Of a DNA stretch of 5,054 nt, positions 1 through 5,054 are shown one piece after another. The position numbers and the translations under genes were made by a program. The stretch comes from an uncultured Actinoplanes sp. Its GTDB lineage: Bacteria > Actinomycetota > Actinomycetes > Mycobacteriales > Micromonosporaceae. The notes beneath the pieces are model-generated. The model was given only the letters and a program-made list of their open reading frames with translations, made no database searches and was not told where the DNA came from. How positions within the stretch are numbered: position 1 is the stretch's first letter; every line of letters starts with the position of its first letter. Where the stretch lies: contig CAKUMG010000536.1 of assembly GCA_934667465.1 (NCBI GenBank), positions 1 through 5,054 on the forward strand. Reading direction: 5' to 3'.

Positions 1-345
1 GTGGAGCGCGCCGGGCCGGATCTCCACAGTGCCCCACTGCGCCGCCGGAGCCTCCCGAGCCCACCGGATCGCGGCGTCCAGATCGGGCACGTCGATCACG
101 ATCGTGCCGCCGAGCTGCTCCTTGGTGTCGGCGAACGGCCCGTCCTGCACCTGTACGCCGTCGTCGCGCACCCGGACGGTCGTGCTCACCGCCGAGGGCT
201 GCAGCACCTCGGCCCCGACCAGCACCCCGGCCGCCTGCAGCGTGGCGGCATAGCTGCCCATGGCGCGCTGCCCCTCGGCCATCGCCTCGGCGCCCAGCTC
301 CTCGGGGGACATCTCCTGGTAGTGCAGCAGCAACGAGTAACGCAT
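1..345 (-). CDS. YCII/DGPF-domain protein (3' end outside window)
   Basis: Reading leftward from an ATG at 345-343 there are 115 codons with no stop before the window edge. The product begins MRYSLLLHYQEMSPEEL, the typical opening of YCII-related (DGPF) proteins. It carries the family signature VQDGPFADTKEQLGG at residues 66-80, followed by TIVIDVPDLDAAIRWA. Residues 105-111 (GTVEIRP) match the last strand of the family, which is usually about 115-130 aa, so only a few codons should be missing. These small ferredoxin-like alpha/beta-barrel proteins are cytoplasmic and mostly of unknown biochemical role. In actinomycetes many sit beside and under ECF42 sigma factors. A GAGAGG at 360-355, nine bases before the ATG, is a plausible ribosome binding site and supports this start. 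A candidate ECF42 promoter lies about 50 nt upstream. The family call is firm; the function is not known. Confidence 0.93.
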   Translation of the reverse strand, partial: MRYSLLLHYQEMSPEELGAEAMAEGQRAMGSYAATLQAAGVLVGAEVLQPSAVSTTVRVRDDGVQVQDGPFADTKEQLGGTIVIDVPDLDAAIRWAREAPAAQWGTVEIRPGALH

Positions 346-393
346 GTCCGTGGTCCTCTCACCTGCGGTGCCGTCATGGCCCTTCGCGGTGAT

Positions 394-420
394 GACGAGC
401 CTACGGCCGCCCGATCGACA
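394..420 (-). promoter_or_regulatory. candidate ECF42-type promoter of the DGPF gene
   Basis: On the minus strand TGTCGA (420-415) is followed after 17 nt by CGTC (397-394). From memory of the literature, ECF42 promoters in Streptomyces venezuelae carry TGTCGA at -35 and CG(A/T)C at -10, and ECF42 sigma factors are genetically linked to DGPF-protein genes. Both boxes match here, the spacing suits an ECF promoter, and the element points at a DGPF gene. Transcription would start near 388, giving a leader of about 43 nt with the GAGAGG near its end. The sequence match is seen directly; the assignment to ECF42 is inferred, and the sigma gene is not in the window. The rest of 346-613 holds no convincing coding sequence, and I could not place a promoter for the divergent gene at 614. 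Confidence 0.6.
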
Positions 421-613
421 GATCTGGCAAAAAACTTCCGCCACACCTCCGCGCAGATGATCGTGAGGCGATTCCGAGGGTGCGAGTGCGCGGATCTGCC
501 GGATCCACCGTGACTGTCGTCGGCGTGGTTCTGTCAATTCGGGCGGGTGATTCCCCTGGGGTGCTCGTGTCGCAGGCTGCGAGCCTTGGCGCGCTTCTGA
601 CAACCTTGGTCGC

Positions 614-1867
614 ATGCCGTTCAAGCGCGGAGCATCCCAGCAGTCGACTTCTGCGTCCGGGGGGATCGCGCGGTTCGCCGGATGGATATTTCTCGCCTGG
701 GTCGCCGGCCGCGCGATCCGCCGTCGCCCCGGTGACGGAAACGGGAGCACGGGGCTGGGCGACTCCATGCCGCCTGTCAGACCGCGTTCCGCGGTGGGCC
801 GACCGCGGCGCCTGCTCCGTACGATCGCTCCTGTCGTGGTTCTGGCAACCGTGACGGCAACGACAGCGTGGTACGGACTGATGCTGTATGACCGTTTCGA
901 GAGTGCCAAGAAGTTTCCGTCTCCCCCTGTTTCCAACACGAGGATTGCGCTCTTCTTCGAGGAACGCGCCGCAAACGTCAAGATTTATGTGTATGCGGAC
1001 AAGGATGGCGGTTTTTCCATCAGGGCGGAACATTCCGGACTGACCGGCCGCTACAGCAGGTTCCTCGCAATCTATTCCGGGGACGACGGCTCCCTGGAGC
1101 AGGACCCGGGTCGCCGCCAACTCCCGGACGACGCCATGATCGGCCCCCACCCCATCACCGCCGTTCTTGACCAGCGGCTCGCCACGGTTGCCGAATTGAA
1201 CGAGGTCGACACCGGCTTAGGGCTTCACCGCCCGACGGACGACGACGGCGGCGTGTACCCGGCAAACTTCAGCATTGATGGGTACAACCCTGAAGCTCGT
1301 GTCGTTTCTACAGCACTGGGTGTGGTCGTGGACCGTAACGCCAATCCAGGCTTCAACGGTTTCCCGTATGGAAACTGGGGTCCTGTGGTGACGACCGTGG
1401 CAGGGCGCGAGGCCGGCAGCCTTCCGGTAGTCACTGCACCACGTGAGCTGATAGCGCTGCCGTACGCCTCGGTAGGCGGAGGGGGAAACCAGAACCTCGG
1501 TGCGATTGTCGCCCGAGGACAACGCTGGCATCCCCCACAATCGGTCACCATCGACACCTATGTGAACTACACCGGAACTGCGCCCGTGCGGGACGTGGCG
1601 AAGCCCGAGGACTTGCCGATCAAGTACCGGATCGCCCGGGCGCGACCCCAGACGACTGCCGACTCCCAGTTGCACTGGGAACAGGCCGCCCCCGCCGAGG
1701 TCAGCTGGCTTGTCGAGGATCAGGACGAGCTGAACGGTTCGCAGGACGACCTGTTTCTCGCAGGCATCTTCCTCGGCGGTTCGCTGGGATTTCTCGCCTC
1801 CACGGTGGAACGTTTCCTCGACCTGGTCCCGCTGGGCAGGCGCCGCCCGGACGACGATGCGGAATGA
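614..1867 (+). CDS. unknown membrane-anchored protein with large extracytoplasmic domain
   Basis: I do not recognise the family of this 417-aa product. A basic stretch (RPRRLLR, 63-69) precedes a clear membrane segment at about 71-91. Some 290 mostly polar residues follow, then a second membrane segment at about 380-397 and a short basic/acidic tail ending RRRPDDDAE. The positive-inside rule suggests cytoplasmic ends and an outside central domain. A shorter hydrophobic run (FAGWIFLAWVAG, 21-32, followed by RAIRRR) could be another membrane contact. The ATG at 614 is the first start after an in-frame stop at 548-550, but no ribosome binding site is visible. The ATG at 767 (M52) would keep the main segments, although codon use before it still looks coding. 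Codon choice is less GC-biased than in neighbouring genes. Leu202 is encoded by TTA (1217-1219), which in Streptomyces would make translation depend on the bldA tRNA. It stands alone on this strand, divergent from the DGPF gene and convergent with the TPMT gene. Confidence 0.8.
   Translation: MPFKRGASQQSTSASGGIARFAGWIFLAWVAGRAIRRRPGDGNGSTGLGDSMPPVRPRSAVGRPRRLLRTIAPVVVLATVTATTAWYGLMLYDRFESAKKFPSPPVSNTRIALFFEERAANVKIYVYADKDGGFSIRAEHSGLTGRYSRFLAIYSGDDGSLEQDPGRRQLPDDAMIGPHPITAVLDQRLATVAELNEVDTGLGLHRPTDDDGGVYPANFSIDGYNPEARVVSTALGVVVDRNANPGFNGFPYGNWGPVVTTVAGREAGSLPVVTAPRELIALPYASVGGGGNQNLGAIVARGQRWHPPQSVTIDTYVNYTGTAPVRDVAKPEDLPIKYRIARARPQTTADSQLHWEQAAPAEVSWLVEDQDELNGSQDDLFLAGIFLGGSLGFLASTVERFLDLVPLGRRRPDDDAE
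1217..1219 (+). promoter_or_regulatory. rare TTA leucine codon (possible bldA control point)
   Basis: Codon 202 of the membrane-protein gene is TTA, in the context GGC-TTA-GGG-CTT. Checking the other leucine codons of this frame by eye found only CTN and TTG. In Streptomyces, TTA is read only by the developmentally controlled bldA tRNA and is concentrated in regulatory, secondary-metabolism and recently acquired genes. Whether that applies depends on the host genus, which is not established here. Confidence 0.55.
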
Positions 1868-1911
1868 GCCATCTCATCGCGCCGATGCCATTCATAGGCG
1901 GTCCGACATCT

Positions 1912-1965
1912 CGCTGCACAAGCCCGCGGTCGAGCGACGGCGGGGCGGCCGACAACTGTGCAGCG
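1912..1965. terminator. candidate bidirectional terminator between convergent genes
   Basis: CGCTGCACA (1912-1920) and TGTGCAGCG (1957-1965) form a perfect 9-bp inverted repeat around a 36-nt, very GC-rich interior. That interior can fold further: GTCG-AG-CGAC at 1929-1938, or CCCGC (1923-1927) with GCGGG (1940-1944). The element begins 45 nt after the stop of the plus-strand membrane-protein gene and ends one base before the stop codon of the minus-strand TPMT gene. This is where a shared terminator would be expected. There is no T-tract, which is common for actinomycete terminators. A smaller hairpin CATCG-CGC-CGATG (1875-1887) lies just after the membrane-protein stop and may assist. Function is inferred from structure and position. 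Confidence 0.5.
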
Positions 1966-1966
1966 G

Positions 1967-2611
1967 TCAGCGGCGGTGGAGGAGGAAGCCGTGTTCGGTG
2001 AGGGTTTCGAGGCCGAACTTGGCGACCATGCCGTGCCCCGGCTGGGGGTCGCTGCGGACGTGGTCGATGTCGAAGTGGGCGCCGTAGTAGCGCTCGATCG
2101 CCGCCGGTCCCACGCTGAAGGGCGGCGACGGCAGCAGCGGGCTGTATTCCAGGGTGTTGATGAAGTAGCGGCTCCCCGGGCCGGTGAGTTCGATCATCTT
2201 GGCGACGTAGCGGTCGCGCATGTGGTCCGGGAAGGCGATCAGGGCCGCGCGGTCGTAGATGAGGTCGATGGGGCCGAGGTCCGCCGGGGTGAGGGTGAAG
2301 AGGTCGGCCTGGCGGATGACGAGGTTGCCGGCGGTGAAGACGCCGGGCGGGTTCTCGATCGGGGTGAGGGCGTTGTCGGCGAAGAACTGGGTCACCGCGG
2401 ACGGGACGAGTTCGACGCCGATGACCGTACGGGCTCGTTGGGCGAAGAACGGCAGGTCGACGGATTTGCCGCAGAGGGGCACGAGGACCGTCGCGTCGTC
2501 GAGGAGGCCCTGGTCGGCGAGCCAGGCGGCGTGGGGGTGGACGTCGCGGCGGTGGAAGCTGGTCTTGGTGCCGCCCTCGTGCCAGGATTCGACCCAGAAG
2601 CTCTGTTCCAT
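1967..2611 (-). CDS. thiopurine S-methyltransferase (TPMT) family methyltransferase
   Basis: This is a cytoplasmic class I S-adenosylmethionine-dependent methyltransferase of 214 aa, close to the roughly 218 aa usual for bacterial TPMT proteins. Family landmarks appear in order: FWVESWHEGGTKTSFH (5-20); the SAM-binding motif VPLCGKSVDL (44-53); GVEL (65-68), whose Glu should contact the SAM ribose; QADLF (101-105); YDRAALIAFP (119-128); and EYSPLLPSPPFSV (155-167). Relatives S-methylate thiopurines, and bacterial members are linked to selenium and tellurium oxyanion methylation, thiol methylation or natural-product detoxification. The substrate here cannot be read. The start could be the GTG at 2617 or the ATG at 2611. 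Neither has a ribosome binding site. The ATG is preferred because a TATCTT box ends 8 nt before it, which would suit a leaderless transcript. The gene lies about 50 nt after the esterase gene on the same strand, so joint transcription is also plausible. Confidence 0.92.
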   Translation of the reverse strand: MEQSFWVESWHEGGTKTSFHRRDVHPHAAWLADQGLLDDATVLVPLCGKSVDLPFFAQRARTVIGVELVPSAVTQFFADNALTPIENPPGVFTAGNLVIRQADLFTLTPADLGPIDLIYDRAALIAFPDHMRDRYVAKMIELTGPGSRYFINTLEYSPLLPSPPFSVGPAAIERYYGAHFDIDHVRSDPQPGHGMVAKFGLETLTEHGFLLHRR

Positions 2612-2619
2612 GGTCACGG

Positions 2620-2625
2620 AAGATA
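2620..2625 (-). promoter_or_regulatory. weak -10-like box before the TPMT gene
   Basis: TATCTT (2625-2620, minus strand) fits the actinobacterial TAnnnT -10 pattern and stands out in GC-rich surroundings. It ends 8 nt before the ATG at 2611, so transcription could begin at or near the start codon. I found no convincing -35 hexamer, and a six-base match is weak evidence alone. Confidence 0.25.
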
Positions 2626-2662
2626 GCGGAGGCGGGCGCGGAGCGTGGTCCCCCGGAAAGGG

Positions 2663-3940
2663 CTACACCCCTGAGGGGTACGTCTCCGGTTCGCGCGCGT
2701 CGACCGTGAGGGTGTGCAGCGGTCGGAGGGCGGTCGTCTCGTCGAACCACAGGAACGCGTCGTAGCGCTCCCCCAGCACCGTCGGGACGTAGTTGCCCCA
2801 TCTCTCCCGTTCGGGCCGGTAGACGACGCCGATCGCCCGGTGGGTCAGCTGGTCGGTGAGCAGCGGCGGCGGGTCCTCGTCGGGGAAGACGAACAGCGAC
2901 CGGGGCGGCGCGGTCGCGTGCAGGACGTCCTCGAGCGAGCCGGGCTGCCCGGGCGGCATGCCCATGACCTCCATGGCCGCGCCCCACGACTGGCCGGCGA
3001 TCACGGTGCCGCGGTGGCTGCCCATGCCGACGAGCAGCACCTGGTCGAGGCCGTAGCGTTGCCGGGCCAGTTCGCCGATCGTCACCTCGCCGTGTAGCGA
3101 CTGGTCAGTCGCGCGGGCGTCGCCGACGTGGGTGTTGTGCGCCCAGACGACGGCCTTGCTGCCCGGGCCGTAGTGTTCCAGGAGCCGGTCCAGGGTCTCG
3201 TCCATGTGCCGGTCCCGGATGTTCCAGGACAGCGGGCCGCCGTGCACCATCGCGCGGTAGTAGGCCTCCGCACCGGCCACGATCTCGGCGCTCTGCCAGG
3301 CGGCGAAGTGCCCGCCCGCGCGGACGGCGCGTTCCCGCTGCTCCACGAGCATCGCGACGACCTCGCGTTCGCAGGACGCCTTCACCAGGTTGGTCGCCCA
3401 GGCGTAGGCCTGCGGATCCTCGCCGTACGGTTCGAAGCAGTGGTACGCGTTCAGCGCCGCCCCGACGCCGGCGGGATCGTGCTCGCGCAGGTGGACCAGG
3501 ATCTCTCGGAGCGACTCCCACAGCGAGTAGACGTCGAGCCCGTGGAAGCCGGCCGGCGCGGTCCGCCCCGCGTTCCAGCCGCGCAGCCAGCGGGTGAAGT
3601 CCACGACCTCCTCGTTGGCCCACATCCAGGTCGGCCATCTGTCGTACGCGAGCAGCGCCGCCCGGGGGTCCGCCGGCGAGCCCGGCAGCCCGCGCACCGC
3701 GGCGTCGACCCGCGCGCAGTCGGGCCAGTCCCCCTCGACGGCCACGAACGAGTAGCCCTGTTCCTCGATCAGCCGCCGGGTGAGCAGCGCCCGCCACTGG
3801 TAGAACTCGTGCGTACCGTGGCTGGCCTCGCCGATCATGACCACTCGCGTCCCCGCGGCGCGCGCGAGCAGCGGTTCCAGGTCGTGCGCATCGGTCAGCG
3901 GCACCGCAAGCGAGGCCACCTCGTCGCCGTAGCGTGACAT
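2663..3940 (-). CDS. erythromycin esterase family hydrolase
   Basis: The product is 425 aa, close to the length of EreA/EreB-like proteins. It contains GEASHGTHEFYQWR at 37-50, VEGDW at 68-72 and WAHNTHVGDAR at 266-276. By spacing, Glu38, His41, Arg50, Glu69, His268 and His271 correspond to the residues I recall as functionally important in EreB (Glu43, His46, Arg55, Glu74, His285, His288), so the active site looks intact. Ere enzymes hydrolyse the macrolide lactone, but most chromosomal actinomycete members of the family have no proven drug substrate, so resistance should not be assumed. No signal peptide is seen, so it should be cytoplasmic. The frame stays open upstream into the NUDIX region, but the ATG at 3940 (MSRYGDEV) fits the family start and no other good start lies near it. 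No ribosome binding site is visible. It follows the NUDIX gene by 68 nt and precedes the TPMT gene, suggesting one transcription unit. Confidence 0.92.
   Translation of the reverse strand: MSRYGDEVASLAVPLTDAHDLEPLLARAAGTRVVMIGEASHGTHEFYQWRALLTRRLIEEQGYSFVAVEGDWPDCARVDAAVRGLPGSPADPRAALLAYDRWPTWMWANEEVVDFTRWLRGWNAGRTAPAGFHGLDVYSLWESLREILVHLREHDPAGVGAALNAYHCFEPYGEDPQAYAWATNLVKASCEREVVAMLVEQRERAVRAGGHFAAWQSAEIVAGAEAYYRAMVHGGPLSWNIRDRHMDETLDRLLEHYGPGSKAVVWAHNTHVGDARATDQSLHGEVTIGELARQRYGLDQVLLVGMGSHRGTVIAGQSWGAAMEVMGMPPGQPGSLEDVLHATAPPRSLFVFPDEDPPPLLTDQLTHRAIGVVYRPERERWGNYVPTVLGERYDAFLWFDETTALRPLHTLTVDAREPETYPSGV
2667..2679. repeat. 13-bp near-perfect palindrome just before the esterase stop codon
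   Basis: ACCCCT-G-AGGGGT covers 2667-2679, immediately before the TAG stop (2665-2663) of the esterase gene. As RNA it could form a 5-bp stem with a 3-nt loop. On the minus strand the alternative pairing AGGG/CCCT, followed by TTT, also exists just downstream. It may be a weak attenuator between the esterase and TPMT genes, a protein-binding site, or chance within coding sequence. Confidence 0.3.
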
Positions 3941-3975
3941 GGATCTGCGGTACCCGGCCCACGCCGCCCCATACG

Positions 3976-4000
3976 TCCGACATTCGCGTAATGCGCCGGA
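3976..4000. repeat. imperfect inverted repeat between NUDIX and esterase genes
   Basis: In the 68-nt gap, outer arms TCCG (3976-3979) and CGGA (3997-4000) enclose inner arms CATT (3981-3984) and AATG (3990-3993) around CGCGT. Unpaired bases between the arms are asymmetric (1 and 3). The region is more A/T-rich than its surroundings, so it could be an operator or a weak hairpin. I see nothing that identifies a binding protein. Confidence 0.25.
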
Positions 4001-4008
4001 CCGCCGCG

Positions 4009-4440
4009 CTACCGGCCCGCAGGCGGAAAGAGCTGGCCCACGGGCGGGAAGAACGCGAGCGTGGCCGCGAGCTGGGAGTGCGCCGGCGCGGGCGGCGCGG
4101 CGGGGTCGAACCACCCGAGCGCGTCGAACTTGAGCGGCTCCCCGATCGCCACGGCCGCCGCGTCCACCCGTACGGCGAAGATCAGCGCGACCCAGTGCGA
4201 CCCCGGCCGCAGCACGTTGCGCACGCCCAGCATGGTGATCTCGTGCGGCACCGCGACGTATTCCTCGGTGACCTCGCGCGTGACCGCCTGCTCGAACGTC
4301 TCGCCGAACTCGAGCGCGCCGGCGCCGGTGTCCCACGTGCCGGGCTCGTCGCGGGCGGCGGCGGCCCGCCGGGCGAGCAGGACGCGGCCGGAGCCGTCGT
4401 GGCAGAGGAAGACGCAGGAGACGCGCGGTTCGCCGGTCAC
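4009..4440 (-). CDS. NUDIX hydrolase
   Basis: From the GTG at 4440 the product is 143 aa, typical for a single-domain NUDIX protein. The NUDIX box (GX5EX7REUXEEXGU) is seen at residues 41-63: G41, E47, R55-E56, V57 and E59-E60. The metal-binding glutamates are intact, but the usual glycine two residues after the EE pair is Val62. Such enzymes hydrolyse nucleoside diphosphates linked to another moiety in the cytoplasm; here neither the box nor the flanks reveal the substrate. The C-terminal part (residues 71-111, with HWVAL, EPLKFD and GWFD) is a recurrent actinomycete NUDIX pattern. The same frame opens at a TTG at 4482, giving 157 aa, but that start lies inside the tandem repeat and adds only low-complexity residues (PCPCAPAAVQSAL). 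GTG 4440, just before TGEPRVSCVFLC, is therefore preferred. Neither start has a clear ribosome binding site. The esterase gene follows after 68 nt. Confidence 0.88.
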   Translation of the reverse strand: MTGEPRVSCVFLCHDGSGRVLLARRAAAARDEPGTWDTGAGALEFGETFEQAVTREVTEEYVAVPHEITMLGVRNVLRPGSHWVALIFAVRVDAAAVAIGEPLKFDALGWFDPAAPPAPAHSQLAATLAFFPPVGQLFPPAGR

Positions 4441-4454
4441 GAGCGCCGACTGTA

Positions 4455-4556
4455 CGGCCGCCGGGGCGCACGGGCACGGCAATTTCCCGCGGCTGCCGGG
4501 GCGCGCGGACGCGGCAATTTCAAGCGGCCGCCGGGGCGCACGGGCACGGCAATTTC
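4455..4556. repeat. three tandem copies of a 32-bp unit at exact 35-bp period
   Basis: Units lie at 4455-4486, 4490-4521 and 4525-4556, separated by 3-nt spacers (ccg, aag). The outer two are identical over all 32 bases; the middle one differs at four positions. Each unit begins CGGCYGCCGGGGCGC and ends GCGGCAATTTC or CACGGCAATTTC, giving one small A/T-rich island per unit. The array fills most of the 121-nt gap between the phosphatase stop (4564-4562) and the preferred NUDIX start. It ends 15 bp before that start. A 35-bp period is not a multiple of three, which argues against the array being conserved as coding sequence. It may be a set of protein-binding sites or a simple replication-slippage repeat. 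Confidence 0.9.
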
Positions 4557-4561
4557 CGCGG

Positions 4562-5053
4562 TCAGCGCCGGTCCGGGACCGGGCGGACGGCCAGCACGCA
4601 GGTGTCGTCGGGGTTGGTACGCCGCAGCCGCGCCACGAGCTCGGCCAGCGGGCGGTCCGGCGCGGCGGCGACGGCCTCGTCCATCGTGCGCTTCACCGCC
4701 GCCAGCCCGCTGTCCGGGCCGCGGTGGCGGTGCTCGACCAGCCCGTCGGTGTAGCAGAGCAGCACGTCGCCGGCGGTCAGGTCGAGCACCGCGGACTCGT
4801 AGCGGGCGTGCTCCACGACCCCCAGCATCGGGCCCGCCGGCCGGTGCAGCGCGCGGGTGCGCCCGGCGCGGTGCAGCAGCGGCGGCGGGTGCCCGGCCTG
4901 GGCCCAGACGAGGCGGCGGCGCGCGGGGTCCCAGCGGGCGACGATCGCGGTGGCCGTGGTCTCGGCGGGTTGCGCGGTGCCCGGCTGTTCCAGGTCGCCG
5001 ATCAGCCGGTTGAGGTGGCCGAGCAGCTCGGCCGGGTCGCTCGTGGTGACGGC
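4562..5053 (-). CDS. PP2C/SpoIIE-type serine/threonine phosphatase, C-terminal part (5' end outside window)
   Basis: The reading frame enters from the right edge and ends at TGA 4564-4562, giving 163 residues. Motifs run in family order: TATAIVARWD at 33-42 of the fragment, VWAQAGHPPPLL at 49-60, GPMLGVVEH at 74-82, LTAGDVLLCYTDGLVEHR at 92-109 and NPDDTCVLAVRP at 147-158. Asp103 in YTDGL and Asp149/Asp150 near the C-terminus are the expected metal-binding acidic residues, so this end of the catalytic domain looks intact. In actinomycetes such domains commonly follow PAS, GAF or histidine-kinase-like ATPase domains and dephosphorylate anti-sigma-factor antagonists in partner-switching pathways. 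Which sensor domain this protein carries cannot be seen. GC bias at third positions is very strong. A 121-nt repeat-containing gap separates it from the NUDIX gene, so joint transcription is uncertain. Confidence 0.93.
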   Translation of the reverse strand, partial: AVTTSDPAELLGHLNRLIGDLEQPGTAQPAETTATAIVARWDPARRRLVWAQAGHPPPLLHRAGRTRALHRPAGPMLGVVEHARYESAVLDLTAGDVLLCYTDGLVEHRHRGPDSGLAAVKRTMDEAVAAAPDRPLAELVARLRRTNPDDTCVLAVRPVPDRR

Positions 5054-5054
5054 G

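Noticed and set aside
1..513. Plus-strand open frame of 170 codons over the DGPF gene
   Set aside because: It is arginine- and proline-rich with no family likeness and is antisense to a clear DGPF gene; a typical high-GC antisense open frame.
508..540. TTGACA on the minus strand (537-532) as a housekeeping -35 box for the DGPF gene
   Set aside because: No acceptable -10 box lies 16-19 nt downstream, and it is nearly 190 nt from the start codon; the ECF-type boxes at 420-394 fit better.
401..1150. Minus-strand open frame of 249 codons overlapping the 5' half of the membrane-protein gene
   Set aside because: Its composition is low-complexity and Arg/Pro/Thr-rich, with no motifs. It would overlap the gene on the other strand that has sensible membrane topology, and it would cover the candidate promoter.
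1701..2987. Minus-strand open frame of 428 codons across the TPMT gene and the esterase 3' end
   Set aside because: An out-of-frame shadow made of Arg/Pro/His repeats. The true frames carry family motifs throughout the same region.
3941..4477. N-terminal extension of the esterase frame through the NUDIX gene (possible fusion protein)
   Set aside because: The extension is the NUDIX gene read out of frame, giving Arg-rich nonsense; the family start is at MSRYGDEV (3940).
4455..4556. CRISPR array
   Set aside because: The 32-bp repeated units are separated by only 3 nt, so there are no spacers; this is a tandem repeat.
3934..5013. Plus-strand open frame of 359 codons across the NUDIX and phosphatase genes
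   Set aside because: An Arg/Gly/Ala-rich antisense frame with no domain; both minus-strand genes below it are well supported.

Overview
The window is high-GC DNA with strongly G/C-biased third codon positions. Together with the gene families present (a DGPF/YCII protein, a SpoIIE/PP2C-type phosphatase fragment, an erythromycin-esterase-family protein), this points to an actinomycete, either Streptomyces or a related filamentous genus. The genus cannot be fixed from this sequence alone.

Layout. (1) Positions 1-345, minus strand: the near-complete 5' part of a YCII/DGPF-domain gene that runs off the left edge. Its upstream region holds TGTCGA-17 nt-CGTC on the same strand, which matches the promoter motif I recall for group ECF42 sigma factors, known partners of DGPF proteins. 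(2) Positions 614-1867, plus strand: an unrecognised membrane-anchored protein of 417 aa with a large predicted extracytoplasmic domain. It has less biased codon use than its neighbours and a single rare TTA leucine codon. (3) Positions 1868-1966: a short convergent intergenic region with a 9-bp perfect inverted repeat that could terminate transcription from both sides. (4) Positions 1967-5053, minus strand, read right to left: the C-terminal 163 residues of a PP2C/SpoIIE-type serine/threonine phosphatase, a 35-bp-period tandem repeat in three copies, a NUDIX hydrolase, an erythromycin-esterase-family hydrolase with all recognised active-site residues, and a thiopurine S-methyltransferase-family (TPMT) enzyme.

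How the parts may work together. NUDIX, esterase and TPMT lie on one strand with gaps of 68 and about 50 nt, so they may be co-transcribed. All three are small cytoplasmic enzymes of types often linked to detoxification or metabolite clean-up, but no common substrate can be read from the sequence. The phosphatase is separated from them by the 121-nt repeat-bearing gap and may be a different unit. The DGPF gene is divergent from the membrane-protein gene and probably belongs to an ECF42 regulon whose sigma gene would lie beyond position 1.

No RNA genes, CRISPR arrays, insertion sequences or phage genes were seen. The strongest leads are the DGPF-gene promoter, the triplicated 35-bp unit in front of the NUDIX gene, and the orphan TTA-containing membrane protein. 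None of them by itself shows a new defence or signalling system.
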